DNA from: Pseudomonas sp. MH9.2
Lineage (GTDB): Bacteria; Pseudomonadota; Gammaproteobacteria; Pseudomonadales; Pseudomonadaceae
Assembly (NCBI RefSeq): GCF_034353875.1
Contig: NZ_CP133784.1
Coordinates: forward strand, 4,802,501 to 4,866,500
Reading direction: 5' to 3'
Length of the DNA: 64,000 nt
The stretch's first letter is position 1. Each line of letters begins with the position of its first letter. Below are positions 21,353 to 28,839 of the stretch, one piece after another. The translations under genes were made by a program, and so were the position numbers. Below the pieces are notes generated by a model. That model had not been told where the DNA came from. It ran no database searches and saw only the letters and a list, made by a program, of their open reading frames with translations.

Positions 21353-22831
21353 ATGAGCGGGATAAAGACAACCCAGCAGGCTGCGGGCAGCGCTGCCCCG
21401 GAAATGCACCGTGTTACGCTGCGTATCGGTCTGTTTTTCGACGGGACAGGCAACAATCGGGTCAATAGCTACATCGCGGCTCGTTGCCGTGCGCAGGTCG
21501 TGATAAATAACTCACACATCAGAGAGTGCGCGGGGCGCCATACCCAGCCTGCCAGTAGTTACAGCAATGATTTAAGTAATGTGGCCAGGTTGTATGAACT
21601 GTATTGTCAGCAGTTCAAGGTAAGCGCGACGAAGAATGGAGGGGCTGCGTGCTGGCCGATTTATATAAGCGGTATCGGCACAACGTCCGGTAAGTGCGAT
21701 TCAGTGTGGGCGGGCCAAAGTTTCGGGCGTGGCAGCACGGGTGTCATCGCCAAGGTTGCCAAGGGCGTTAAAAAGCTTGGTACCGTCCTTGACGCTTTCA
21801 AGGCCGAGAACCCAGGGTGCGTTATCGATGGGCTGGAACTCGATCTTTTCGGCTTCAGTCGCGGTGCCGCAGCCGCCCGGCACTTTGCCAATGAAGTATT
21901 GAAGCAGGCAAAAGGCGCCCTTGGCCCCTTACTCGATCAGAGGCAAATCCCATGGAGTGAAGATTTCGCCTGGCATAACGCAAGCGTGAAATTGAAAGTG
22001 ATAGGCTTGTTCGACACCGTCGCGGCCATAGGTAGTATCGAAGATTGGGGTAATGTGCGGGACGCCGCGAACCGTGGGGTCAATCTCTATCTGCCTCCCA
22101 GGTCGGCACAGCAGGTGTTGCACCTGGTCGCCGGCGACGAGTTGCGGCGTAACTTCGCCTTGAACAGCGTCGCCCCGGATTGGTCGAAGGAGGTCGTGGT
22201 GCCTGGGGCGCACTCGGACGTTGGCGGTGGCTATCATCCGCAGGTGCGGGAAAAGCTATTTCTGACCCGGCCGCGCCGAAGCATCGTAAGCCTCGATACG
22301 CACTGCCACGCCAGCGGTGCCTGGCTGGAAAGCGATTTGGATCTGCAGGCGATTGATGCCAGTCAATGGCTCGATCCTCTGGATGTAGGCGCTTCGTTGC
22401 GCGTCGAGTGTTGTGAAAGCTATCCCGGCGCAGGCAGTAACAAGGTCGGCGTTAAAACGATCCTGGCCGCTGTGAGTCTGGAACGTCGCGTATTCGGTCA
22501 TCTTTCCAGGGTCTATTTACGCGTGATGCACGCGCTGGCCTGTGCCGAAGGGGTGCCTCTGGGGCCGATACCTGACACCCCCGAGTTGAGGCTTGTACCC
22601 GAGTTGCAAGTGGTTGCGCAAAAGCTGATTGCCTACGCCAAGGGCGGCCCCGACACGCTCGATGAAAGTGAACGGCGCATGTTGCGTCAGCGCTATATCC
22701 ATCGCTCCGCTCACTGGAACGCCGCAGTCGGTAGTGGTGGCAGTCTGAGTGGCGCTGTTTTCGTCCATGCACCACAGCCTGGCGGGCGTGTTCATCACCC
22801 CCACGTCAGTCAGCCCGGTTATCCCCGATGA
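21353..22831 (+). CDS. Tle1-like (DUF2235) phospholipase, putative T6SS effector
   Basis: The 492-residue alpha/beta-hydrolase matches the Tle1/DUF2235 family. It opens with IGLFFDGTGNN, has the nucleophile elbow GFSRG at 167-171 (Ser169), the GDELRRNFALNSV block, and the acid in GAHSDVGGGY (Asp289). Tle1 enzymes are phospholipases injected by type VI secretion into rival cells' periplasm. No signal peptide is seen, as expected for T6SS cargo. There is no vgrG, hcp, PAAR or clear immunity gene adjacent. GC is lower upstream, which may indicate transfer. The ribosome site before 21353 is weak (AGGGCG). Confidence 0.78.
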   Translation: MSGIKTTQQAAGSAAPEMHRVTLRIGLFFDGTGNNRVNSYIAARCRAQVVINNSHIRECAGRHTQPASSYSNDLSNVARLYELYCQQFKVSATKNGGAACWPIYISGIGTTSGKCDSVWAGQSFGRGSTGVIAKVAKGVKKLGTVLDAFKAENPGCVIDGLELDLFGFSRGAAAARHFANEVLKQAKGALGPLLDQRQIPWSEDFAWHNASVKLKVIGLFDTVAAIGSIEDWGNVRDAANRGVNLYLPPRSAQQVLHLVAGDELRRNFALNSVAPDWSKEVVVPGAHSDVGGGYHPQVREKLFLTRPRRSIVSLDTHCHASGAWLESDLDLQAIDASQWLDPLDVGASLRVECCESYPGAGSNKVGVKTILAAVSLERRVFGHLSRVYLRVMHALACAEGVPLGPIPDTPELRLVPELQVVAQKLIAYAKGGPDTLDESERRMLRQRYIHRSAHWNAAVGSGGSLSGAVFVHAPQPGGRVHHPHVSQPGYPR

Positions 22832-22984
22832 GGTATCAGCGAGGGCGCTGGGCGAAGGGTCCGTGCTGGGATTTTGTTACCGGTTATGTAACGAAGCTAT
22901 GCGGGCGATAGCTTTTTCCCGGCGGGGCAAGTCTCTATGATGGCGACATCGTTAGGTTGCTTGTTAAATCCGGGGAGAATGCTC

Positions 22985-23173
22985 ATGCACAGCAAAGTCG
23001 ATGTCGCCGTGATGATAGGTACAGGGGTTCCGCCTTCAATGCGTGCTCAGGGGCGTCGCGTTTGTTGGGTGGTGCTGCTCAATGGGGAGCGGCGCGGAAC
23101 CGCTTTTTCCTCCCGCAGCGAAGCAGAAGAGTGCCGCGCGGCATGGGCCGCTCAATTGTCGATAGCGGCCTGA
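22985..23173 (+). CDS. small hypothetical protein
   Basis: A 62-residue basic protein (MHSKVDVAVMIGTG ... RRVCWVVLLNGERRGTAFSSRSEAEECRAAWAAQLS). GGGGAG lies about 8 bases before the ATG at 22985; an ATG six bases earlier is also possible. I recognise no domain. The C-terminal half could be a short beta hairpin plus helix. It follows the lipase gene by 153 bases on the same strand, but has no signal peptide or lipobox, so it does not look like a periplasmic immunity protein. Confidence 0.5.
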   Translation: MHSKVDVAVMIGTGVPPSMRAQGRRVCWVVLLNGERRGTAFSSRSEAEECRAAWAAQLSIAA

Positions 23174-23198
23174 TCATGGTGTGGATGCGGTATGGGTG

Positions 23199-23435
23199 CT
23201 ACTTGGTCAAATGCAGCCGCTCATTGAGTTCATCTACAACGAGCGACCATTCGGCGTCTTCGCGCAATTCTTCTTTCAGGAATCGCGCCTGTTGCGGTGT
23301 CCAGAATTCGGCCTCGGAGAGCTTGATGTTTTCTGGCAGAAAGTGGCTGGAGACGAATGCATCGATACTGGCCGGGTCGGACTCAAGGCCCAGTTGTTCG
23401 AAGAGGGTGGCCAGCGTAGGCGTAGTCAATTCCAT
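23199..23435 (-). CDS. DUF2789 family protein
   Basis: A 78-residue acidic helical protein beginning MELTTPTLATLFEQLGLESDPASIDAFVSSH, the standard DUF2789 opening, with FWTPQQARFLKEELREDAEWS in the middle. The family is common in gammaproteobacteria and its function is unknown. AAGGAGATCAC stands just before the start, a strong ribosome site. It is monocistronic. Confidence 0.8.
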   Translation of the reverse strand: MELTTPTLATLFEQLGLESDPASIDAFVSSHFLPENIKLSEAEFWTPQQARFLKEELREDAEWSLVVDELNERLHLTK

Positions 23436-23630
23436 GTGATCTCCTTGACGGGAAAAACCCGTGCAGTGGTGGAAGCCGTTAATAAAGCGGTGGCAACGTA
23501 TCTGAGGCCCGCGCTCGGCAAGAGTTCGACGGGATAAGCGGGCAGTGACAGATTCTTTTTACACTCGATCCTGAGCGCCGATGGCCAGCAAAGGTAACCG
23601 GCGAGTACTGGCCCTCCCGACTGCAGTGAG

Positions 23631-23861
23631 CTAGAGGCTCAAAGCACCCGCATCGACCGCTTCTTTCAAGGCTTTGGCAGCGTCTTTTGCGGCAGTCGCA
23701 GCAACATCTGCTGTTTTAAACCACCGGTCTTTTTCGACTTGGTGGTAGCTGATTGCGTTTTTTGCTTCTTTGGCGCGCATCACGATTACAGCCTGGAACT
23801 CGCCGTCGACTTCTTTGGCTTCGCCCCAGATGAAGAACTCGCCAATATCAAATTCAATCAC
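23631..23861 (-). CDS. small conserved hypothetical protein
   Basis: A 76-residue protein. The first half looks like beta strands (MIEFDIGEFFIWGEAKEVDGEFQAVIVMRAKE) and the second is an Ala/Lys-rich helix (DVAATAAKDAAKALKEAVDAGAL). Start ATG at 23861, with GGGAAGG about 8 bases upstream. I recognise no family. The clean ribosome site and balanced composition support a real gene. Confidence 0.6.
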   Translation of the reverse strand: MIEFDIGEFFIWGEAKEVDGEFQAVIVMRAKEAKNAISYHQVEKDRWFKTADVAATAAKDAAKALKEAVDAGALSL

Positions 23862-24398
23862 TATTACCTTCCCATGGATGACGAGTGACTACGCTACGGC
23901 ACGCAGGCGTATCGTCTGTTTTTTTTGATGTTGGCGAGTATGGCAGTTGTTGAGGTGGACAGGCGGGGTTTAGTTCTCACGATGACGAATGACAGGTTAT
24001 CGGGAGTCGGACGTTAACGAGTGGATTTCTGCTCTCCGCGTCGTCGCCGGACGAAAGGTATATACCCTGTAGGGGGGGCTAACCGGTAGAATCGTATTTT
24101 TATTCCTGAATACGTTGCCTGCTATTCTCTGGCAACCGAAAGCGCGATTTCCTGCAAGGCTGGACGCCCAGGTGGCGAGACGCCGAGTCGGTTATCCATT
24201 AATATTCTGTGCCGGGTTGTTGGCAGACGCCTGGGCTCCAAGTTGACAATCTTCCTCGAAACGTCAGGGAGACTGGATCAAGGTCAGTCAATATTTTTTG
24301 TGCGACGAACAGGGGCGGAAAATAGCTATATCCAACCCGTTTTGTGTGGTGCTCGAACGTTGTCGGGCAAGATAATTTTCAAGTTAGAGGACTCGTCA
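23862..24398. other. gene-poor stretch with inverted repeats
   Basis: About 540 bases with no convincing gene before the TTG start at 24399. It holds a GTTGCC/GGCAAC inverted repeat (24114-24136) and the larger structured candidate at 24161-24240. An in-frame opening begins at 24243, but the ribosome site favours 24399. Confidence 0.5.
24161..24240 (+). ncRNA. possible structured leader RNA
   Basis: TGGACGCCCAGG (24161-24172) can pair with CCTGGGCTCCA (24230-24240), giving an 11-bp stem with one bulged base. A small GGCG-AGA-CGCC hairpin (24174-24184) sits inside. It lies 159 bases upstream of the TTG start of the next gene. I do not recognise a known riboswitch or sRNA family. The fold is inferred by eye and could be chance. 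Confidence 0.25.
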
Positions 24399-24866
24399 TT
24401 GGCAGTAAGTAATCTGGATATGCACGCATTATTCGTGCTTGGCGATCTTCGTGCCAAGCTAGTCAAGCAATTCCAATCCCGTTTTGTCTATGTCACCGAG
24501 CAAACCGCCGAAGGCATCTACATCGCTGAAATTGATACCGAAACCGCGTTGGTGGTAGACGACAAGCAGCGTCTGGAACTCAAAGTAGGCGATCACTTTC
24601 GTGCGGCAGTATTGCCCAGCCGTGAAGGCGGTAAGTTAGAACTGAAGTTTCGAGATATCAAGTTGACCGTCTATGGTCTGGGTGATTACGCCTACGTTAA
24701 TACGCCTGATGGCCACGGTATTGTGTTCAAGGAAGGCCGTGCCGTGGTTACGGTCTTTGCCGCCAACGAGCAGTTGCAAGGTACGTTGAGCAAGACCCTG
24801 AAAGCCGTTACCGGCAAAGCCGCGAAATGGCGCAAGGGTGAGCTGACATTCAAGGCCAGTGAATAA
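24399..24866 (+). CDS. conserved hypothetical protein with TTG start
   Basis: A 155-residue protein. TTG at 24399 is chosen because AGAGGA lies 7 bases upstream; the frame stays open back to 24243, and ATG at 24420 is another choice. The sequence (HALFVLGDLRAKLVKQFQSRFVYVTEQTAEGIYIAEIDTETALVV, then DYAYVNTPDGHGIVFKEGRAVVTVFA and a Lys-rich end) suggests alternating strands and helices, with no signal peptide. I recognise no family. It stands alone between a gene-poor stretch and a pseudogene. Confidence 0.6.
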   Translation: MAVSNLDMHALFVLGDLRAKLVKQFQSRFVYVTEQTAEGIYIAEIDTETALVVDDKQRLELKVGDHFRAAVLPSREGGKLELKFRDIKLTVYGLGDYAYVNTPDGHGIVFKEGRAVVTVFAANEQLQGTLSKTLKAVTGKAAKWRKGELTFKASE

Positions 24867-24958
24867 TACGAGAACAAGACGCTGCGTTTTGCTCGCGAAT
24901 GAACGAGTGTGCACCGTATAAGGCAACCCCTCGAAGCCGGGCTCCGTCGAAAAGGAAC

Positions 24959-25659
24959 CTCTGCGCCGATCTGCTGACAGAGTATTTTGAAACCATGGGA
25001 ACCGAATACGTCATCACGGGCGACGCTGAGCGCGGTATCAAGCCGATGGCGCCCTAGCTGCGTAGTGTGTCGGATTTGCCTCGGTACAAAGATGTGTTCA
25101 AAGCCCCCGAGTTACCGGGCAAAGGGCGAATTTTGAACAGCCCAATGGGTTGGACTTCTGGCGTGGTCAACGGCTAGAAGCTCAAGGCGTATGGGCTCGA
25201 GAAAAGCTATGTGAATTTTCAAAGCGGGTCGGGCGCAGCACGGGATGCCGAAATCTCCTCGTCCATGAAACGAGTCCGGCCGGTATTGTTCTATTACTGG
25301 TCGCCGACGCCGCTGTTGGGATGCTACAAATTGATTCAACTTCAGGAGCCGGCCTTTGATGCATCCGCTTGGGAAACCCTGACCGATGCGAAAAATCTCA
25401 ATCCGCAGCCAACGTTCTTCGGTCTACGCTGAGCATCGGGGTTTCCAGACCGTTTAAGCGGCACTATCCGCAACCGGTAGCGTTCTTCGAGAAGGTTGAT
25501 CTGCCAATGGGTCCGCTGAACAAGGCGTTGGCGGACATGAGCGAAAAACACCTGGCCCCACGGGATGTTACCCAAGTGTTCCTCAAGGAACACCCGGATG
25601 TCTGGAAGGCCTGGCTGCCCGAAGACATTGCGACCAAGGTCAGCGCCAGCTTGAAATGA
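24959..25659 (+). pseudogene. decayed glycine-betaine-type ABC substrate-binding protein
   Basis: The reading frame from 24959 is broken by TAG at 25055 and TAG at 25175, and shifts frame near 25420, where the first frame meets TGA at 25430 and the homology continues in another frame to 25659. The pieces read as a betaine/choline-type (OpuAC) binding protein: ILNSPMGWTSGVVNG, YVNFQSGSGAARDAEI, VLFYYWSPTPLLG, then SIGVSRPFKRHYPQPVAFFEKVDLP and AFLKEHP-like FLKEHPDVWKAWLPEDIA. The N-terminus and signal peptide are absent, and no permease or ATPase gene is nearby. Three independent lesions show it is long inactive. Confidence 0.8.
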
Positions 25660-25682
25660 GGCGGCATAGCTGAAATGCCGCC
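25660..25682. terminator. hairpin between the pseudogene and phaG
   Basis: GGCGGCAT (25660-25667) and ATGCCGCC (25675-25682) form an 8-bp stem with a 7-base loop. It lies immediately downstream of the phaG stop on the minus strand and probably ends the pha operon. The T-run is weak. Confidence 0.55.
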
Positions 25683-25684
25683 CA

Positions 25685-26062
25685 TCAGTTACCGCCCGGA
25701 TCACCTTCGTTGCGATCGCCACTGACCTCTGGCGGTACGTCATCCCCCGCCATGCGTTTGCGGAACAGTCCGGTGCGGGCCAGCAACAGGGTCGTGACCG
25801 GCACAGTGATAGACAGCAGTACCGGGATCAACCAGGCGTGAATCACCGGTTCGGATTTCAGCGCCGAAAAATAGATGATCGACGCCAGCGCTACACACCA
25901 TGCGCCCAAGGTGGACGCTAGTGCGGGTGGGTGCATGCGCTGAAAGAAATCTTTCATGCGCAGCAGACCGAGAGCGCCGGTCAGGGCGAACAGGCTGCTG
26001 GCGACTAATAGCGCCGCAGTGATGATCTCGACCCAGAATGGCAGCACGCTGAGCGAATTCAC
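25685..26062 (-). CDS. phaG: monovalent cation/H+ antiporter subunit G
   Basis: The 125-residue membrane protein has three hydrophobic segments (about residues 10-30, 45-65, 75-95) and the family phrases ALTGALGLLRMKDFFQRMHPPALASTLG. It is the small MnhG/PhaG subunit of the multisubunit Na+(K+)/H+ antiporter in the inner membrane. A charged tail follows the last membrane segment. Its start overlaps the phaF stop by 4 bases. Last gene of the operon. Confidence 0.9.
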   Translation of the reverse strand: MNSLSVLPFWVEIITAALLVASSLFALTGALGLLRMKDFFQRMHPPALASTLGAWCVALASIIYFSALKSEPVIHAWLIPVLLSITVPVTTLLLARTGLFRKRMAGDDVPPEVSGDRNEGDPGGN

Positions 26063-26337
26063 TCGATCACCTCGCCGCGCAGCAGGAACTTCGCCAGCGC
26101 GAAGGAGGCGACGAAGCCGAACAGCGCAATCAACAGCGCGGCCTCGAAGTACATGTCGCTGGCGTAGCGGATGCCCAGCACCAGCATCATCAACATGGCA
26201 ATGATATACAGGTAGTCCAGAGCGAGGACCCGATCCTGCGCGGACGGGCCCTTGAACAGCCGAATAAAGGTCAGCACCATCGCCATCACAAAGATGAACA
26301 GGCTGAGCAAGATGGCGTTGGAGAGCAGGGCACTCAT
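26059..26337 (-). CDS. phaF: monovalent cation/H+ antiporter subunit F
   Basis: The 92-residue protein has three membrane helices and the MnhF/PhaF phrase FIRLFKGPSAQDRVLALDYLYIIAMLMMLVLGIRY. It is an accessory subunit of the antiporter complex. It overlaps both neighbours by 4 bases, which indicates translational coupling. Confidence 0.9.
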   Translation of the reverse strand: MSALLSNAILLSLFIFVMAMVLTFIRLFKGPSAQDRVLALDYLYIIAMLMMLVLGIRYASDMYFEAALLIALFGFVASFALAKFLLRGEVIE

Positions 26338-26822
26338 TGGAAAATCTCCATCAGCGGGCGTTCGTAACAGTGCTTGAAGTGTGCGATGAACTGCGCCTCA
26401 TCGTTCAGATCGAACACATGCATCAGCAACACGCTACGGTCCAGGGCCAGTTCGGACCACACCGTGCCCGGAATGACCGTGGTGATCATCGACAGGACGG
26501 CCAGGCCATTGGCGTCACGCAGCTCAAGCGGTACTTTGACGAACGCTGAGCGGGGTGGTCGCCGTTTAGCGTTCCACACCGTCCAGCTCACGGCAATGTT
26601 CGATGACACCACGTCGCATCCCACCCGCAGGAACAATTTCAGCATCACGCCAGGCCTGCGAATCCGTACCGGCAGAGGGCGCAACGGCTTCATCAGCAAG
26701 GGGGCGACAACCCCAAGCAATGCGCCGAGCAACAGATTGCCGGGGCTGAGAGACAGGTTCAGTACCAGCCAGAGCAACCAGAGCGCCAGCGATAGCAACG
26801 GGGCAGGGAACAGGCGCTTCAT
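26334..26822 (-). CDS. phaE: monovalent cation/H+ antiporter subunit E
   Basis: The 162-residue protein has two hydrophobic segments near the N-terminus (LLSLALWLLWLVLNLSLSPGNLLLGALLGVVAPLL) and a cytoplasmic domain with MITTVIPGTVWSELALDRSVLLMHVFDL, typical of MnhE/PhaE. It is an accessory subunit. Overlaps with phaD and phaF are 4 bases each. Confidence 0.9.
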   Translation of the reverse strand: MKRLFPAPLLSLALWLLWLVLNLSLSPGNLLLGALLGVVAPLLMKPLRPLPVRIRRPGVMLKLFLRVGCDVVSSNIAVSWTVWNAKRRPPRSAFVKVPLELRDANGLAVLSMITTVIPGTVWSELALDRSVLLMHVFDLNDEAQFIAHFKHCYERPLMEIFQ

Positions 26823-28498
26823 GGCTGCACCTGCTGGGCAGCAGCCGTGGTCGGGCCGGGCAGTGGGCGGGTGGCCATGACTGACAGCACGTATTGCTGC
26901 GGATCATGCAGGGCCGCCGCAGTGTCCTGGGTGTAGCGCAGCAGCGGCTCGGCTTTGAACGTGAGCGCAATGCACAAACCCAACAGGATCAGGATGGGCA
27001 GGCACTCATTGCGGCGCAGCTTAGGCGAAGGTCGCTCCCTCGGAGCCCAGAAACGCTGAATGCCGACGCGAGAAAAGGCGATCAGCGAGGCCAGTCCGGA
27101 GAAGATCAACAGGCTGATCAGGACCCAACTGGCACCTGAAATCGATTCGTCCTTGGCCACATCCAGCCCGAGTGGATTGAGCAAAGCGCTGAGCAACGTC
27201 AGCTTGCCAATAAAGCCGGACAGAGGCGGCATGCCAATGATCAATAAGGCGCAAACGATGAAGCTCAGCCCAAGGAAGGCCATGGTCCTCGGGATCACCT
27301 GACCCACCACGGCTTTCTGTTCCTCGTCGAGGTTTATACCCGGCAGTGGCTGCAACGATTCCAGCGGACGAGGCCGCTCCGCGTCTTCAAAGAGGGGGAT
27401 TTCGTTCTCTGAGCGCGAGCGCTCTATCAGTTCGGCCAGCAGAAACAGGGCGCTGAGAGTCAGGGTCGAGCTGACCAGATAGAACAGTGCGCCAGCGGTC
27501 AGGCTGGGTTGGGCAAAGCCGATGGCCGACAGCAGGATACCTGCCGACACCAGAATGCTCAGACTGCCCAGGCGTTCCAGGCGTTGCGCGGCCAGAATCG
27601 TTACGGCTGCCGTGAAAATCGTCGCCATGCCGCCGTAGATCAGCCAGTCGCCGCCAAAAAAAGCTGAGGCGCCTGCTTGCCCCGAGAATAGCAGGGTCCA
27701 GAGCCGCAACAGGGTATAGACACCGACTTTGGTCATGATCGCGAACATCGCTGCCACAGGGGCGCTGGCTGCCGAGTAGGCCGGCACCAGCCAGAAATTC
27801 AGCGGCCACATGCCTGCCTTGGCGAGGAACGCCGTGGCAAGAATCGCGGCGCCAGCATGCAACAGGCCGCGATCGGATTCGGGCACTAACGGGATCTTTA
27901 TTGCCAGATCGGCCATATTCAAGGTGCCGGTCACGCCATAAATCAGTGCCGCTCCAATCAGGAACAACGACGAGGCCACCAGGTTGATGGTGATGTAATG
28001 CAGGCCCGCTGAGACCCGTGCGCGTCCCGAACCGTGGAGCATCAGGCCATAAGACGCGGCCAACAGCACTTCGAAGAATACGAACAGGTTGAACAGGTCA
28101 GCGGTCAGGAAGGCCCCGTAAAGGCCCAACAGCTGGATCTGGAACAAGGCGTGAAAGCTGGCGCCGGCCCGGTCCCAGCGGGCCAGGGCGAAGAGCAGCG
28201 CACAGACACCGATGATCCCGGTCAGCACCAGCATCAGCGCGGAAAGATGATCGACCACCAGCACGATGCCAAAGGGCGCTTCCCAGTTACCCGGCAGGTA
28301 TACGCCGATAGAGCCCGTGGTACCTGCCTGCTGGACCCATATCAATAAACTGATCGAGATCGCCAGCCCAAGTAAGGTGGAGAGCAGGTTGATTCGGGCT
28401 TTCAACGGACGATGCTTTTCGCCGAGCATCAACATCAGGGCGGCGGTCAGCAGGGGGAGCAGAATGGGGGCGACGATCAGTTGATTCATCAACGTCAT
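26819..28498 (-). CDS. phaD: monovalent cation/H+ antiporter subunit D
   Basis: The 559-residue protein is a proton-translocating subunit of the NuoM/NuoN-like family with about 14 membrane helices. Family marks include the conserved membrane Lys in LATAFLAKAGMWPLNFWLVPAYSAASAPVAAMF and MPPLSGFIGKLTLLSALL. With PhaAB it forms the ion path. It overlaps phaC by 4 bases. Homologues can prefer K+ or Na+; the sequence alone does not settle this. Confidence 0.9.
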   Translation of the reverse strand: MTLMNQLIVAPILLPLLTAALMLMLGEKHRPLKARINLLSTLLGLAISISLLIWVQQAGTTGSIGVYLPGNWEAPFGIVLVVDHLSALMLVLTGIIGVCALLFALARWDRAGASFHALFQIQLLGLYGAFLTADLFNLFVFFEVLLAASYGLMLHGSGRARVSAGLHYITINLVASSLFLIGAALIYGVTGTLNMADLAIKIPLVPESDRGLLHAGAAILATAFLAKAGMWPLNFWLVPAYSAASAPVAAMFAIMTKVGVYTLLRLWTLLFSGQAGASAFFGGDWLIYGGMATIFTAAVTILAAQRLERLGSLSILVSAGILLSAIGFAQPSLTAGALFYLVSSTLTLSALFLLAELIERSRSENEIPLFEDAERPRPLESLQPLPGINLDEEQKAVVGQVIPRTMAFLGLSFIVCALLIIGMPPLSGFIGKLTLLSALLNPLGLDVAKDESISGASWVLISLLIFSGLASLIAFSRVGIQRFWAPRERPSPKLRRNECLPILILLGLCIALTFKAEPLLRYTQDTAAALHDPQQYVLSVMATRPLPGPTTAAAQQVQP

Positions 28499-28839
28499 TC
28501 TTTAGGCTCCCGACCATCCACATGGTCGGTGCCGGTCAGGCCCCGCGAGGCCAGTAGCAGTACCAGAAACAGAGCGGTCATGGCGAAGCTGATGACAATC
28601 GCCGTCAAGACCAGGGCTTGCGGCAGGGGGTCGGTGTAATTGAGCAAGTCTTGCGGCACTCCGTCCTTGATGATCGGTTCCTTGCCAATAAACAGGCTGC
28701 CCATGCTGAAGATGAACAGGTTGACCCCGTAGGACAGCAAGCACAGCCCCATCACCACTTGAAAGGTTCGAGGTCGCAGGATCAGCCAGACGCCCGAGGC
28801 AACCAGTACACCGATGGCGATTGCGATGACTTCTTCCAT
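28495..28839 (-). CDS. phaC: monovalent cation/H+ antiporter subunit C
   Basis: The 114-residue NuoK-like protein has three helices (LVASGVWLILR, FQVVMGLCLLSYGVNLFIFSMG, LTAIVISFAMTALFLVLLLA) and the DPLPQALVLTAIVI motif. The start is the ATG at 28839, giving MEEVIAIAIG. It overlaps the phaAB stop by one base. The longer upstream opening is shadow of phaAB. Confidence 0.9.
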   Translation of the reverse strand: MEEVIAIAIGVLVASGVWLILRPRTFQVVMGLCLLSYGVNLFIFSMGSLFIGKEPIIKDGVPQDLLNYTDPLPQALVLTAIVISFAMTALFLVLLLASRGLTGTDHVDGREPKE

